This document shows positions 1 through 9,088 of a stretch of 64,000 nucleotides of DNA, in pieces. Origin of the DNA: Catalinimonas alkaloidigena (GTDB lineage Bacteria > Bacteroidota > Bacteroidia > Cytophagales > Flexibacteraceae). The notes under the pieces were generated by a model that saw only the letters and a list, made by a program, of their open reading frames with translations, made no database searches and was not told where the DNA came from. The stretch is taken from the NCBI RefSeq assembly GCF_900100765.1, contig NZ_FNFO01000007.1, positions 293,407 to 357,406 on the forward strand, written 5' to 3'. The first letter of the stretch is position 1, and every line of letters starts with the position of its first letter. The translations under genes and the position numbers were made by a program.

Positions 1-667
1 CGTAGTAAGTCGTCAAGAGTTCGAACTGAAAATCCAGGAGCGATTCCAGCATGCTCAATTCGATGCGTGCGCCGGTGCCGGTTTTGTGACGTCGGATCAG
101 CGCGGCCAGTACGCCCTGCACCAGTTGCGCTCCGCACAAAATGTCGGCGATAGCCAATCCGAACGGAACGGGCGGATCGTCGGCGTTGCCGGTGGTGTGG
201 GCCAGGCCGCTCATGGCCTGCAGCAACAGATCCTGTCCGGGTTTGTCTTTCCAGGGTCCTTCCGTTCCGTAACCGCTGATTTCGGCGTAGACCAGCCGCG
301 GATTGAGTTGCTGCGCAGCCGCGTAATCCAGCCCGATCTTCTCCATGACGCCCGGCCGGAAATTATGGATCAGCACATCGGCTTTTTGGATGAGTTGATG
401 CACCACCGCGACATCCTCCGGCGATTTCAGGTTGGCCGTAAAGCTTTCTTTGTTGCGGTTGATCGTGTGAAACAGCAGCGAATTATCGTCGACCCACAAG
501 TTCTTGATCGCCAGACGGCGGCAACCGTCGCCACCTTTCGGATTCTCGATTTTGATGACCCGCGCACCCAGATCGGCCAGCCGCAAACTCGCCGAAGGAC
601 CGGAGAGATACTGGCAAAATTCGAGGACCAGAAGCCCTTGCAACGGATGGTTCATGGCAGTGGGCAT
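1..667 (-). CDS. CaiB/BaiF-family CoA transferase, 3' part missing (runs off left edge)
   Basis: The minus frame reads from ATG at 667 with no stop to the window edge, about 222 codons of a family that is usually near 400. The N-terminus ([20 protein letters not shown], then [12 protein letters not shown]) is the nucleotide-fold start of class III CoA transferases, followed by the typical [23 protein letters not shown] and GYGTEGPW segments. These enzymes move CoA between a dicarboxylate or carnitine-type acyl-CoA and a free acid. The catalytic Asp of the family would lie near residue 170. Its ATG shares one base with the stop of the upstream solute-binding gene, so the two are translationally coupled; a second in-frame ATG lies at 655. 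Substrate cannot be told from sequence. Confidence 0.85.
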   Translation of the reverse strand, partial: MPTAMNHPLQGLLVLEFCQYLSGPSASLRLADLGARVIKIENPKGGDGCRRLAIKNLWVDDNSLLFHTINRNKESFTANLKSPEDVAVVHQLIQKADVLIHNFRPGVMEKIGLDYAAAQQLNPRLVYAEISGYGTEGPWKDKPGQDLLLQAMSGLAHTTGNADDPPVPFGLAIADILCGAQLVQGVLAALIRRHKTGTGARIELSMLESLLDFQFELLTTYY

Positions 668-1824
668 TAGGCCTTGGCGTTCTTCCGGCTTTCGCGGTAC
701 AGCTGATTGATTTCCTGAAGCACCCGCTCCGGCGAGCCGCCCTCTTTTAAATAGCGATGCAGCGGATCGCCCGCGTGATCCTGAAAATGGAGGTACCCGT
801 TGTAGCGAGGGCGCGTGAAGGCGCGATCCAGAGCAGGCAGCGTACTGCGGAAAAACTGATGCGTCAGTTGATTGGCCGACTCACTCGTCCAGGCGGCGCG
901 GTGGCCGGGCTGTCCGCCATGTTCCACGTAGAACGTCGATTGACACGGACCCGACACAATCGCCTCTGCGAAGCGGACGGCCCATTCCGGATGGGCACTG
1001 AAAGCGGAAACGGCCAACCCGGTCCCACCCAGCGTACTACGGAGCTTTTCGCCCGGTCGGAAATCGACCAGATCCCCGTAGGTCAGCAACTGAGCGGCAT
1101 AGCCGGTGCGGGAATAATTCGAATAGCCATACGCAAACGGGCAGTACCAGTAGTCGTCCGTACGGGTCATGACTTCGGCCACCGCAATCGGATTTCTGGA
1201 GAAAAATGTTTTGTCGACCCGACCATACAGATCGCCCATCGTGTCCAGCACCTGAAGTCCTGTCTCCGCATCGATCACTTCCTCTTCCGAACTAAAAGGC
1301 GTTTTGCCATGCGCCAGGCAGAACATGTAAAAGTTCATCAGCAGATCAATCGGAATGGCTGGCACCGCCACGTTGCCCCGACTGGCGAGTTCGAGCAAAG
1401 CGTCCCACGTGGTCGGCACTTCGGCCTGGTGCTGTTCGAACAGATCGGCGCGGTAGCTGGCAACGGGGGTTGCCGCGTCGATGGCCAGGCCCCACTGGTG
1501 ACCGCCGTACTGGTAACTCCGGTGCGAGTTCCCGACGGAGTTTTGTGCTTGATCGTCCAGGTATGCCTCCGACAAATGTTCATCCAGCGGCAGGACGCAG
1601 CGCGTCGCATCCGCACAGCCGACCCACGGATGGTCGATGATCAGCAGATCGTAGCGCTCGGTCAGCTTTTCGATAGGAAAGTCAGCGAATTCCTGGAGCG
1701 TTCGCTGTTTCCAGGTGATTTCTACGTCCGGGTGCAATTCCGAAAAACGCTGTGAGAAGGCGCCCAGTGGCGTATAGCCACGGCTATGCCCCCAGGTAAT
1801 GCCCTTGAGTTGAATCGTCGCCAT
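667..1824 (-). CDS. Solute-binding-protein fold (family 1) without a signal peptide
   Basis: 385 residues with the layout of ABC-transporter family 1 substrate-binding proteins: beta-strand start, '[28 protein letters not shown]', a '[12 protein letters not shown]' segment, '[20 protein letters not shown]' and a C-terminal '[12 protein letters not shown]' helix. Unlike transported family members it begins directly with [12 protein letters not shown] and has no signal peptide or lipobox, so it is predicted cytoplasmic. No permease or ATPase gene is adjacent. It sits 2 nt after the MaoC gene and overlaps the CoA transferase by one base, so the three are one transcript. A likely role is binding a small molecule handled by the CoA enzymes, but that is inference from context. 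Confidence 0.7.
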   Translation of the reverse strand: MATIQLKGITWGHSRGYTPLGAFSQRFSELHPDVEITWKQRTLQEFADFPIEKLTERYDLLIIDHPWVGCADATRCVLPLDEHLSEAYLDDQAQNSVGNSHRSYQYGGHQWGLAIDAATPVASYRADLFEQHQAEVPTTWDALLELASRGNVAVPAIPIDLLMNFYMFCLAHGKTPFSSEEEVIDAETGLQVLDTMGDLYGRVDKTFFSRNPIAVAEVMTRTDDYWYCPFAYGYSNYSRTGYAAQLLTYGDLVDFRPGEKLRSTLGGTGLAVSAFSAHPEWAVRFAEAIVSGPCQSTFYVEHGGQPGHRAAWTSESANQLTHQFFRSTLPALDRAFTRPRYNGYLHFQDHAGDPLHRYLKEGGSPERVLQEINQLYRESRKNAKA

Positions 1825-1826
1825 GA

Positions 1827-2273
1827 TTACGCCGGTCGCTTTTGGGTGAGCAGAATGTGTTCGCAGAGCATGACCAGCTCCCCGTGTTGGTTGAACACTT
1901 CGACCAGTTCGGTCACCAGTCCGTAATCCGGGCGTTTGTGGTGGTCCTTCATCTCTTTGATGGACACTTTTACTTTAATGGTATCGCCGATGAACACCGG
2001 TTTGGTGAAACGCAACCGTTCGTAGCCGTAGGTCATCGCTACTTCGTTGATGAAACTGGCCGTCATGCCGACCGCGACGCTGAAAATCAGCGTACCGTGG
2101 GCAATGCGTCGCTGAAAAGGTTGGGTTTTGCACCACTCGGCGTCCATGTGGTGTGGAAAAAAGTCGCCGGTCTGACCGGCGTGCATGACAATATCGGTTT
2201 CGGTGATGGTGCGTCCGATGGTTTCCCGGACTTCCTCCAGCGAAAATTCTTCGAAATACTTTTTGACAAACAT
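1827..2273 (-). CDS. MaoC-like (R)-hydratase / dehydratase, hot-dog fold
   Basis: 148 residues, the usual length for a single hot-dog MaoC domain. The hydratase motif is visible around '[13 protein letters not shown]' (catalytic Asp and His), followed by '[15 protein letters not shown]', the conserved central helix. The C-terminal '[38 protein letters not shown]' is the strand pair that packs the fold. Family members hydrate or dehydrate enoyl-CoA-type substrates, including mesaconyl- and beta-methylmalyl-CoA. It is the first gene of a minus-strand cluster with a solute-binding-fold protein and a CaiB/BaiF CoA transferase, which supports a role in CoA-linked organic acid metabolism. Exact substrate unknown. 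Confidence 0.85.
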   Translation of the reverse strand: MFVKKYFEEFSLEEVRETIGRTITETDIVMHAGQTGDFFPHHMDAEWCKTQPFQRRIAHGTLIFSVAVGMTASFINEVAMTYGYERLRFTKPVFIGDTIKVKVSIKEMKDHHKRPDYGLVTELVEVFNQHGELVMLCEHILLTQKRPA

Positions 2274-2397
2274 GGAAAATCGGTGTAGTGCGTAGGGGCG
2301 GGCCAGCCGACAGCTCGCGCCCGGTCTACCCCGAAAAAGAACGGAAATGAGGATTTATACCCTCTGGCGTCCTTTTTTCTTGCCTGCGGCACCGAAA

Positions 2398-2628
2398 CTA
2401 TGCTTTCAGCCTGCCGACGATCTCGAACTTGTCGAATACATTGGCGTTGTGTGGCGCGTCTTTCAACTCCGGCGTCAGGTCCTGGCCGGCCCAGTGTTCG
2501 TAATGCTGCCCGTTGCGCCAGAGACGCGAGCGGCTCACGTCGTAGATGTCGCCCTGGTACGCACACCAGATTTCGGGGCGATCCTGTCCATTGCGCAGGG
2601 CCAACTGGGCGCGGGTGTATTCTTTCAT
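2398..2628 (-). CDS. Small cytochrome b5-like heme-binding protein
   Basis: 76 residues from the ATG at 2628; the longer open frame upstream is an out-of-frame reading of the ureohydrolase gene. The sequence (MKEYTRAQLALRNGQ, then AYQGDIYDVSRSRLW, NGQHYEHWAG, LKDAPHN, FEIVGRLKA) matches the compact bacterial cytochrome b5-like heme/steroid-binding domain, with His in NGQH and DAPH as likely axial heme ligands. It has no signal peptide, so it is probably cytoplasmic. Its ATG overlaps the ureohydrolase stop (ATGA), so expression is coupled. The electron partner is not evident. Confidence 0.8.
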   Translation of the reverse strand: MKEYTRAQLALRNGQDRPEIWCAYQGDIYDVSRSRLWRNGQHYEHWAGQDLTPELKDAPHNANVFDKFEIVGRLKA

Positions 2629-3788
2629 ATCAGGCGTGCCTGCGTGTTGAGCCAACGGTCGGGCATCATGCCTTTGCAGGCGTCGTCGTAATCGCGGTAA
2701 CTGCACGGTACGTAGTAGACCGAGCCGGGATCGTGCGGGCGGGGCACCTCCAGCCACCAGCGGTCTGAAAGTTTGCTTTTGTAGAACGTCAGCTCCTGCG
2801 AACTGGAAGGGGTCGGTACCGTGTAACGAACAAACTGTCCGTTGCGAAAATCCCGTTCGGGCTTGCGGTGGTAAAAGCCTTCGACCAGGTACCAGAGCAT
2901 CACCGCGACCACGTGGGCGGTTTGGTCTTCAGCGTCCAGTTCGGGATTGTACTCGTAAAATCCGGCTAGCGAAAGGTGGTTGCTCATGCCGGCGTACCAG
3001 CAAAGCTGGCAAGCTTCTTCGGCAGTCAGGCCAAAGGCGGCAGCATTGGCGTTACCGGGCGCATCGCGTTGCCGAATGGCACTCAGGTCGAAGCTAAACA
3101 TGTCGGCTTCGCGGATGTAGGGCTCCGTCTCCATCATGTCTTCGCGTAATGCGCCCAGCCGCAACAGATCGAAGTGCAATTTTTCCAGCGTACTCAGCAT
3201 CTGATCGTCGATAAAGTACGTCTGATGCCCCGCGTGGATAAAGTTGAAGAGGTAGTTCGGCTGGTGCGCAAACAAGTCGTGCAGGTGCGTACGACTGGCA
3301 CCGAATACAGCTTCGTCGGCTTCCAGGTCGACGTGCGAATCCACATTGAAAACCGTAATGCGTCGGTTAAGGTCTTCGTAAGCCTGATAGGCGCCCAGTT
3401 GCAGGTCGTGCGTCCCGCCGATCAGCATCACCAGGACGTTGTGCTGCAGCAGCGTGCTGCAGACCTCCCGCAAACGGTGGAGCGTTTCGGCCCGATTGCG
3501 TCCGTTGCGCAGGTTGCCTAAGTCCACAATCCGGTATCGGCCCCGCCCTTTCTTGAGCTTGTACCACTCCCGCCGTACGGCCTCGGCCGCTCCGGTGGCG
3601 CCGAAGTTGTTGAGCGTGCCGCGTTCTTCCGTCAGGCCGATTACGGCAAGGTCGGCGTCGGTCCATTCGGGGAACGGCATGCCCGTGTTGATGGTGATCT
3701 GATGGCGGACGGCGTAGAGGTCACGCACTTCGTCCAGGAGGTATTCTTCGACGGGATCGAAAAAGATACTAATGCTCATAGAAGCCAA
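2625..3788 (-). CDS. Ureohydrolase (arginase / formimidoylglutamase family)
   Basis: 387 residues with the arginase fold. The Mn-binding motifs are recognisable: GGTHD (usual GGDHS or GGGHD), NVDSHVD (usual DAHxD) and SFDLSAI (usual SxDxDxxDP). All ligands are present except the last Asp of the third motif, which is Ser. This SFD-[LI]-S-AI form resembles what I remember of formimidoylglutamase-like proteins in Bacteroidota. The enzyme may hydrolyse a guanidino or formimino substrate, or have altered metal use. Start at 3788 (MASMSISIFF); a second Met at 3779 is equally likely. It is followed with ATGA overlap by a cytochrome b5-like protein. Confidence 0.8.
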   Translation of the reverse strand: MASMSISIFFDPVEEYLLDEVRDLYAVRHQITINTGMPFPEWTDADLAVIGLTEERGTLNNFGATGAAEAVRREWYKLKKGRGRYRIVDLGNLRNGRNRAETLHRLREVCSTLLQHNVLVMLIGGTHDLQLGAYQAYEDLNRRITVFNVDSHVDLEADEAVFGASRTHLHDLFAHQPNYLFNFIHAGHQTYFIDDQMLSTLEKLHFDLLRLGALREDMMETEPYIREADMFSFDLSAIRQRDAPGNANAAAFGLTAEEACQLCWYAGMSNHLSLAGFYEYNPELDAEDQTAHVVAVMLWYLVEGFYHRKPERDFRNGQFVRYTVPTPSSSQELTFYKSKLSDRWWLEVPRPHDPGSVYYVPCSYRDYDDACKGMMPDRWLNTQARLI

Positions 3789-3827
3789 AATTGCGAATTA
3801 CTGGCTAGAGATGGGGCTGTATGCCAT

Positions 3828-3857
3828 AAAAAAAGGGAGACTGATGAGTCTCCCTTT
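3828..3857 (-). terminator. Rho-independent terminator of nqrF
   Basis: An 11-bp perfect stem (AAAGGGAGACT / AGTCTCCCTTT) with a GATG loop lies just after the nqrF stop and runs into a seven-base U tract on the minus strand. It separates nqrF from the ureohydrolase gene. Confidence 0.9.
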
Positions 3858-3877
3858 CTAAAAACGTGTTGTTGGAA

Positions 3878-5152
3878 TTAACCGCCGAAGTCGTCAAAGC
3901 GAATGTTTTCGGACGGTACGCCCAGGTCGTCGAGCATTTTCAGCACGGCGGCGTTCATCATGGGCGGTCCACACAGGTAATATTCGATATCTTCCGGCTC
4001 GGGGTGATTCTTCAGGTAGTTGTCGTAAAGAACCTGGTGAATAAAGCCTTTGTAGCCGGTCCAGTTGTCCTCGGGCAGCGGCTCCGAAAGCGCAATGTTG
4101 TACTGGAAATTCGGAAAATCTTTTTCGATGGCCCGGAAGTGCTCCGTGTAGAACAGTTCGCGCACCGAACGCCCGCCGTACCAGTACGACACTTTGCGGT
4201 TGGTCTTTTCGGTATGGAACAGGTGGAAGATCTGCGAACGCAGCGGCGCCATACCGGCACCACCACCCACATACACCATCTCGCGGTCGGTCGGGTTGAT
4301 GTGGAATTCTCCGTAAGGACCGGAAATCGTCACTTTATCGCCCAGCTTGCGGCTGAAGACGTACGATGAACAGATCCCCGGATTCACGTCCATAAACTTG
4401 TTGTTAGCGCGGTCCCACGGCGGCGTGGCAATCCGGATGTTCAGCATGATGATGTTCCCTTCGGCCGGGTGGTTGGCCATCGAATAGGCCCGGAAAATCG
4501 GCTCGGGGTTTTTCATCTTCAGATCCCACATATTGAACTTGTCCCAGTCGGGCTGGTAGGCATCGGCGGGGCGGTTCAACTCGGGCTTCGGCGTAATGTC
4601 CATGCCTTTGAATTCTACCTCAATGGCCGGCACGTCGATCTGGATGTAACCTCCTGATTCAAAGTTCAGGAACTCGCCTTCCGGCAGTTTTACCACAAAC
4701 TCCTTGATGAAGGTCGCTACGTTGTAGTTCGAGATGACCTCGCACTCCCATTTCTTAATGCCAAAGATTTCTTCCGGAATGCGGATGTGCATGTCCTGTT
4801 TCACCTTCACCTGGCACGAGAGGCGCACGTTGCCTTTCTGTTCGGTGCGGCTCAGGTGGCCCAGTTCGGTGGGTAGCACATCGCCGCCCCCGTCTTCCAC
4901 CACGCATTTGCACATGGCACACGTACCACCACCCCCGCAGGCGGAGGGGAGAAAGATCTTTTGGGAGGCCAGGGTGGAGAGGAGCGAAGAACCGGCGGAC
5001 GTCACAATGGGTTTCGATTCGTCACCGTTGATGAAGATCTTCACATCACCACTCTGTACCAGTTTCGACTGCGCTACCAGCAGGATCACCACCAGCAGGA
5101 GGATTACCAGCGTAAAGGCAACGATCGCCGAGACAATTACTGCAGAATTCAT
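3878..5152 (-). CDS. nqrF: Na+-translocating NADH:quinone reductase subunit F
   Basis: 424 residues. Residues 1-27 form one membrane helix. A plant-type 2Fe-2S domain follows, with Cys72, Cys78, Cys81 and Cys113 in the CX5CX2C...C pattern ([13 protein letters not shown]). Then comes an FAD domain with RAYSMAN and an NADH domain with [14 protein letters not shown] and a terminal YLCGPPMMN. NqrF accepts electrons from NADH at the cytoplasmic face and passes them to the Na+-pumping complex. The other nqr genes are not adjacent: upstream is a 129-nt gap with a promoter and then a radical SAM gene, so nqrF is either the end of a split cluster or stands alone here. It has its own promoter and terminator. 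Confidence 0.96.
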   Translation of the reverse strand: MNSAVIVSAIVAFTLVILLLVVILLVAQSKLVQSGDVKIFINGDESKPIVTSAGSSLLSTLASQKIFLPSACGGGGTCAMCKCVVEDGGGDVLPTELGHLSRTEQKGNVRLSCQVKVKQDMHIRIPEEIFGIKKWECEVISNYNVATFIKEFVVKLPEGEFLNFESGGYIQIDVPAIEVEFKGMDITPKPELNRPADAYQPDWDKFNMWDLKMKNPEPIFRAYSMANHPAEGNIIMLNIRIATPPWDRANNKFMDVNPGICSSYVFSRKLGDKVTISGPYGEFHINPTDREMVYVGGGAGMAPLRSQIFHLFHTEKTNRKVSYWYGGRSVRELFYTEHFRAIEKDFPNFQYNIALSEPLPEDNWTGYKGFIHQVLYDNYLKNHPEPEDIEYYLCGPPMMNAAVLKMLDDLGVPSENIRFDDFGG

Positions 5153-5184
5153 TTTTGCTTTGGGTTCAGTTTACTTTCGCGGTG

Positions 5185-5192
5185 CAAATATA
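5185..5192 (-). promoter_or_regulatory. Promoter -7 box (TATATTTG) of nqrF
   Basis: On the minus strand this is TATATTTG, a full match to the Bacteroidota -7 consensus TAnnTTTG. It lies 32 nt before the nqrF start. No convincing -33 TTTG is seen at the expected distance. Confidence 0.55.
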
Positions 5193-5281
5193 AATGAGAA
5201 ACCTTTCCAATGGGGTTTCGGAAACTAGTTTTTACGGTTGAAATCCTACGTGTTAACCCTGCTGAACTTCAAAAGGTTGGC

Positions 5282-6274
5282 TCATCGGGCAAATAATTGT
5301 TTCCAGGTTCCTTTCATGTAATTGTACTTCAGCGTGCTGGGCAGGGCCTTCCACCAGTAACGGTTCATTTCCACTGCAAACGAAGGCTGCATGTAACAGT
5401 TGATGGTGCATCCTTCGCACGCGGGGAGCCTTCCTTCCTGGGCGACGAGTCGTTGCACGGCTTCGGTACGGTAGAGGTGGTAGAGCTGATTTTCAATCGG
5501 AAATTCCTGTTGGCCGAGGTGATAACAGGGCAAAACCAGCGTATTTTCCGGAGAAATGACCACCGTAGTGCTCCCGGCCCGGCACACGGGTGCAGCGGTA
5601 TGGTTGCCGCCGTCGGTACGCAATTGCAGAAAAGCTTCGTTTAAGTACACATTCTTGCGTTTGCCCCAGGCCCGCAGGGTAGCCAAGGCGTCAGCGTTCA
5701 GTTGAGCGTCGTCGGCCACATCGCCGTACGAAAAAACCGGATTGAGGATGAGTACCAGATCGTTCGGCAGGCAGACTTCTTCCCACACGCGTCCGATGTG
5801 ATCCAGGTTATCGGGAAAGGCGGTAAACAAGATGTCGGGACGTTCGCCCAGGGCACGCGCGATCTGGATGGATTCCATCACTTTGTCGAAACAAGCCACG
5901 CCGCGGGCGGCATTGTGGCGTTCGGCGTCGGCATAATCGAGTGAAAAGTGCAGCATGTCGACCTTCCCGCGGAGGCGTTCGGCCCATTTGGGGTACAGCA
6001 ACCCGTTGGTGGTCAGGGTAGTAATCAACTTTTGCCGCTTGGCCAACGCCAGCAGCTGATCGATTTGCCGGTGCAGCAACGGTTCTCCCCCTGTGAAGTC
6101 AACCACCCGCACGCCGAGCCGCCGGAGGTCGTGTAAGTTTTGTTCGGCGTTCGCAAGCGTAACATAAGGCGATGGGCGCTCCCAAATGTCGCAGAACGAA
6201 CACGCGGCGTTGCAGCGATAGGTCACGTAATAGTTGCACAGAACCGGATGCGAAATAAGGCGCACAGCAATCAA
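5282..6274 (-). CDS. Radical SAM protein with C-terminal SPASM-like cysteines
   Basis: The radical SAM cluster motif CNAACSFC (CxxxCxxC) follows NYYVTYR, then VDFTGGEPLLH, a GGEP motif for SAM binding. A second Cys set near the C-terminus (CRAGSTT, LPCYHLG, ACEGCTINCYMQ) suggests an auxiliary Fe-S cluster as in SPASM/Twitch proteins. These enzymes modify peptides, cofactors or RNA; the substrate here is unknown. The frame stays open up to 6478, but that part overlaps the DUF4783 gene and a terminator. I therefore place the start at TTG 6274 (GTG 6265 is an alternative), giving about 330 residues. A near -7 box (TACTTTG) sits 9 nt upstream of this TTG. Confidence 0.75.
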   Translation of the reverse strand: MIAVRLISHPVLCNYYVTYRCNAACSFCDIWERPSPYVTLANAEQNLHDLRRLGVRVVDFTGGEPLLHRQIDQLLALAKRQKLITTLTTNGLLYPKWAERLRGKVDMLHFSLDYADAERHNAARGVACFDKVMESIQIARALGERPDILFTAFPDNLDHIGRVWEEVCLPNDLVLILNPVFSYGDVADDAQLNADALATLRAWGKRKNVYLNEAFLQLRTDGGNHTAAPVCRAGSTTVVISPENTLVLPCYHLGQQEFPIENQLYHLYRTEAVQRLVAQEGRLPACEGCTINCYMQPSFAVEMNRYWWKALPSTLKYNYMKGTWKQLFAR

Positions 6275-6313
6275 CTTTCGGGGCAAAGTACGGGTCAAGG
6301 GGGCCTTCTGCAA

Positions 6314-6345
6314 TAAAAAAAGCGCCGATGATCCCACCGGCGCTT
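6314..6345 (-). terminator. Rho-independent terminator of the DUF4783 gene
   Basis: An 8-bp stem AAGCGCCG / CGGCGCTT with a 10-nt loop is followed on the minus strand by a seven-base U tract. It lies between the DUF4783 stop and the radical SAM start, which argues against the longer radical SAM reading. Confidence 0.85.
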
Positions 6346-6369
6346 CTACAAACCTTTTAAGCTTCTTGT

Positions 6370-6768
6370 TTACTCTTTCATAAAATCCATCGTATCGATC
6401 AGGTACTTCCCTTGTACGGGTTTGATCAACAGCACAACCCGGTAAGCACCTTCCGTAGAGCTGTACTTGCCGATACAATAGCGAATGCCCTCTTTCGAAG
6501 TTCCCCGGTGCACAAAATCGAAATTGGTGGGGGGATGTTGCTGAAAGAAGTTGCGGATCACAAACTCCGCTTGTGTCTTGCTATACGAGGCTTTCTGCCC
6601 GTCGAACCCCAGTTCCACGGCTTCGTTAAAGTAGCGAGCCAGTTCGCGCGAACTGCCCGATTTCAACGAGCGGCGGGTTTCTTCCAGTACCTGGTCGGAC
6701 GACTGCGCATCAGACGTCTGGATGAGAACAGAAAGCGCGATGATGAAAACAGATATAACGTTTTTCAT
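6370..6768 (-). CDS. DUF4783 family secreted protein
   Basis: 132 residues with a signal peptide (MKNVISVFIIALSVLIQTSDAQ). The mature part (SGSSRELARYFNEAVELGF, then YSKTQAEFVIRNFFQQHPP, and a closing YLIDTMDF) fits DUF4783, a small NTF2-like fold domain of unknown function common in Bacteroidota. It is probably periplasmic. In related genomes I recall such genes lying close to nadC; here nadC is 2.3 kb away on the other strand. It is transcribed alone, with a terminator straight after the stop. Confidence 0.8.
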   Translation of the reverse strand: MKNVISVFIIALSVLIQTSDAQSSDQVLEETRRSLKSGSSRELARYFNEAVELGFDGQKASYSKTQAEFVIRNFFQQHPPTNFDFVHRGTSKEGIRYCIGKYSSTEGAYRVVLLIKPVQGKYLIDTMDFMKE

Positions 6769-6928
6769 AATTCAAGGATAATTGGCACTAAAACTATGCC
6801 AGAGTATCGGGCCTAGTTGTCAAATTTTCCGGCATCTTTGCAACCCTATACCCGGGGAAGTTACTCATTTCGGGTACGCCACCGACCACCACGTAAGATA
6901 TTCGCATAATCCTTCTAAATAGAATCTT

Positions 6929-8452
6929 ATGAAGAAAGTTCTTTTGATGATCCTGGACGGCTGGGGCATCGCTACCAAGCCGGAAGTTTCGGCCATCGAC
7001 CAAGCCAATACGCCTTTCATCGATAGTTTATACGGAAAGTACGCCCACAGTAAACTAAACGCCTCCGGAATGGCGGTCGGCTTGCCCGAAGGGCAGATGG
7101 GCAACTCGGAAGTAGGGCACATGAACATCGGGGCCGGACGCATCGTCTACCAGGATCTGGCGAAAATCAACAAAGCCATTGATGAGAAAACGCTGAAAGA
7201 CAACGAGATCCTGAGCGAAACGTTTGCCTACTGCAAAACGCAGAACAAGCCATTACATTACATCGGCCTGTTGTCGGACGGCGGTGTCCACTCGCACATC
7301 AACCACCTGAAAGGGCTTTGCTCTTTCGCGGCCGAAGCGGGCGTTCCGGCCGTCTATGTCCACGCCTTTACCGACGGGCGCGATACCGACCCCAAAAGCG
7401 GAGCCGGATATCTGAAGGAATTACAGGCGCACCTGGCCCAGACCGGCGGTCAGGTAGCTTCGGTCATCGGGCGTTACTACGCCATGGATCGCGACAAACG
7501 CTGGGAGCGGGTAAAACTGGCGTACGATCTGCTGGTGCATGGCCAGGGTAAGAAAGCCCAGGACCTGTTAAAAGCCGTGCAGGAGTCGTACGACGAGGAC
7601 GTAACGGACGAGTTCATCAAACCGATTGTGCACGTCACGGCCGAAGGCGCGCCCGTCGCGACCATTCAGGAGGACGACGCCGTGCTGTGCTTCAACTTCC
7701 GGACCGACCGCGGTCGGGAGATTACGCAGGTGTTGACGCAACAGGACTTTCCGGAGCAGGACATGCATCCGCTCAAGCTTTATTATGTGACCCTGACGCG
7801 CTACGACGATACGTTCAAGAACGTGAAAGTGGTGTTGGAAAAAGATAACCTCCACAACACCCTGGGCGAAGTGCTGAGCAACGCGGGCAAGAAGCAGATT
7901 CGGATTGCCGAAACCGAAAAGTATCCGCACGTAACGTTCTTCTTTTCGGGCGGGCGCGAGGAGGAATTTCCCGGCGAGAGCCGCCTGTTGTGTCCGTCGC
8001 CTAAAGTGGCTACTTACGACCTGAAGCCTGAAATGAGCGCGGAAGACATTCGCGACAAAATCATTCCGGAACTGGAAAAGAAGTCGGCCGATTTTATCTG
8101 CCTGAACTTCGCGAACGCCGATATGGTAGGCCACACGGGCGTTTTTGAAGCGGCTGTTAAAGCCTGCGAAACGGTAGACCAGTGTGCGCAAGCCGTTTGC
8201 GACGCGGCACTCAAGAGCGATTACGACATCATCGTTATCGCCGATCACGGCAACTCTGACTACATGGTGAACGACGACGGATCGCCCAACACGGCCCACA
8301 CCACAAATCTGGTCCCGTGCATTTTGGTGAGCAACGATCCTCACAACGCTCTGCACGACGGCGTACTGGGCGATCTGGCACCGACCATTCTGTCGTTGAT
8401 GGACGTGAAAAAGCCGGCCGAGATGACGGGGACTTCGCTCTTGGCCGACTAA
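6929..8452 (+). CDS. gpmI: 2,3-bisphosphoglycerate-independent phosphoglycerate mutase
   Basis: 507 residues, the family's usual length. It interconverts 3- and 2-phosphoglycerate in glycolysis, in the cytoplasm, with two Mn2+ ions. The N-terminal LMILDGWG gives a metal-binding Asp, and MGNSEVGHMNIGAGR holds the nucleophile Ser60. Later signature parts are HAFTDGRDTDPKSG, VIGRYYAMDRDKRWERV, FNFRTDRGREITQ, NFANADMVGHTG and VIADHGNSDYM (metal His/Asp). The ATG follows a 160-nt leader region that holds only a weak -7-like box (CATCTTTG at 6833). The lipoprotein gene starts 8 nt after its stop. Confidence 0.97.
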   Translation: MKKVLLMILDGWGIATKPEVSAIDQANTPFIDSLYGKYAHSKLNASGMAVGLPEGQMGNSEVGHMNIGAGRIVYQDLAKINKAIDEKTLKDNEILSETFAYCKTQNKPLHYIGLLSDGGVHSHINHLKGLCSFAAEAGVPAVYVHAFTDGRDTDPKSGAGYLKELQAHLAQTGGQVASVIGRYYAMDRDKRWERVKLAYDLLVHGQGKKAQDLLKAVQESYDEDVTDEFIKPIVHVTAEGAPVATIQEDDAVLCFNFRTDRGREITQVLTQQDFPEQDMHPLKLYYVTLTRYDDTFKNVKVVLEKDNLHNTLGEVLSNAGKKQIRIAETEKYPHVTFFFSGGREEEFPGESRLLCPSPKVATYDLKPEMSAEDIRDKIIPELEKKSADFICLNFANADMVGHTGVFEAAVKACETVDQCAQAVCDAALKSDYDIIVIADHGNSDYMVNDDGSPNTAHTTNLVPCILVSNDPHNALHDGVLGDLAPTILSLMDVKKPAEMTGTSLLAD

Positions 8453-8460
8453 ATACGATT

Positions 8461-9048
8461 ATGAAGATCAGGCTTACGTATGGGCTTGGGCTCGCGCTTC
8501 TGCTGTCAGGGGGCTGTGTCGAACGACCCGAGAGCACCCTGGCAGGAGAAGCGCCGCGCTTTTTCGACGTCAAAGGCTTTGTCGACACGCAGGTGGCGCT
8601 TCTGCAACAAAAGCAGCCCGCCCTTACCAAGCGGGTATTCATCGATGGTGAGCGCCAAGAGAAGCAGTTGCAGAAGGTCGACTGGAGCAGAGAACTGGCG
8701 CAGTTTCGCGACGCAGACTTGAACAAACCTGCCTGGCGCGATAGCTATACGATCGACACGGTAGCGACCGATGCGGGGCGGACGGTGGTGTACACAGCCC
8801 TGGATCAGGATTTGCCTGTCGACAAGCTGCAGGTGACGATGGAACCCAACACCGGGGAGGTGCTGGGGCTACGCGCCGATTTGCGGAGCCACAATCTTCT
8901 GTACGACTCGCGCCGCCAGTTGATGTTGGAGTGCCAGCCTCAGGCGCAGGAAGCAGTACAGGTGACCCATTACCGCCTGAAAGGCTACCAAAAACTGGTT
9001 TTACGCGATTCGGTACGGTTTGACGTAGAGGTACAGGTGGTGCCCTGA
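8461..9048 (+). CDS. Predicted lipoprotein of unknown function
   Basis: 195 residues from ATG 8461, 8 nt after gpmI. The N-terminus MKIRLTYGLGLALLLSGGC is a lipoprotein signal with lipobox LSGGC, so the protein is probably anchored in a membrane facing the periplasm. The rest (FFDVKGFVDTQVALLQQKQPAL, then TVVYTALDQDLPVDKLQVTMEP, ending LVLRDSVRFDVEVQVV) is mixed alpha/beta and I do not recognise a domain. Its place between gpmI and nadC does not suggest a role. It may be co-transcribed with gpmI. A longer reading starting inside gpmI is rejected because the lipoprotein signal fixes the start. Confidence 0.8.
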   Translation: MKIRLTYGLGLALLLSGGCVERPESTLAGEAPRFFDVKGFVDTQVALLQQKQPALTKRVFIDGERQEKQLQKVDWSRELAQFRDADLNKPAWRDSYTIDTVATDAGRTVVYTALDQDLPVDKLQVTMEPNTGEVLGLRADLRSHNLLYDSRRQLMLECQPQAQEAVQVTHYRLKGYQKLVLRDSVRFDVEVQVVP

Positions 9049-9076
9049 TTTTTCGGTGCTTCCGCCCGAAATCCGT

Positions 9077-9084
9077 TAATTTTG
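9077..9084 (+). promoter_or_regulatory. Promoter -7 box (TAATTTTG) of nadC, 4 nt before the start codon
   Basis: A full TAnnTTTG match ends 4 nt before the GTG of nadC. The transcription start expected 3-5 nt after the box would fall at the start codon, predicting a leaderless mRNA. Confidence 0.5.
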
Positions 9085-9088
9085 CGGC

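Noticed and set aside
6275..6478. 68-codon N-terminal extension of the radical SAM protein
   Set aside because: It overlaps the DUF4783 coding end and a clear terminator hairpin, and its residues show no family features.
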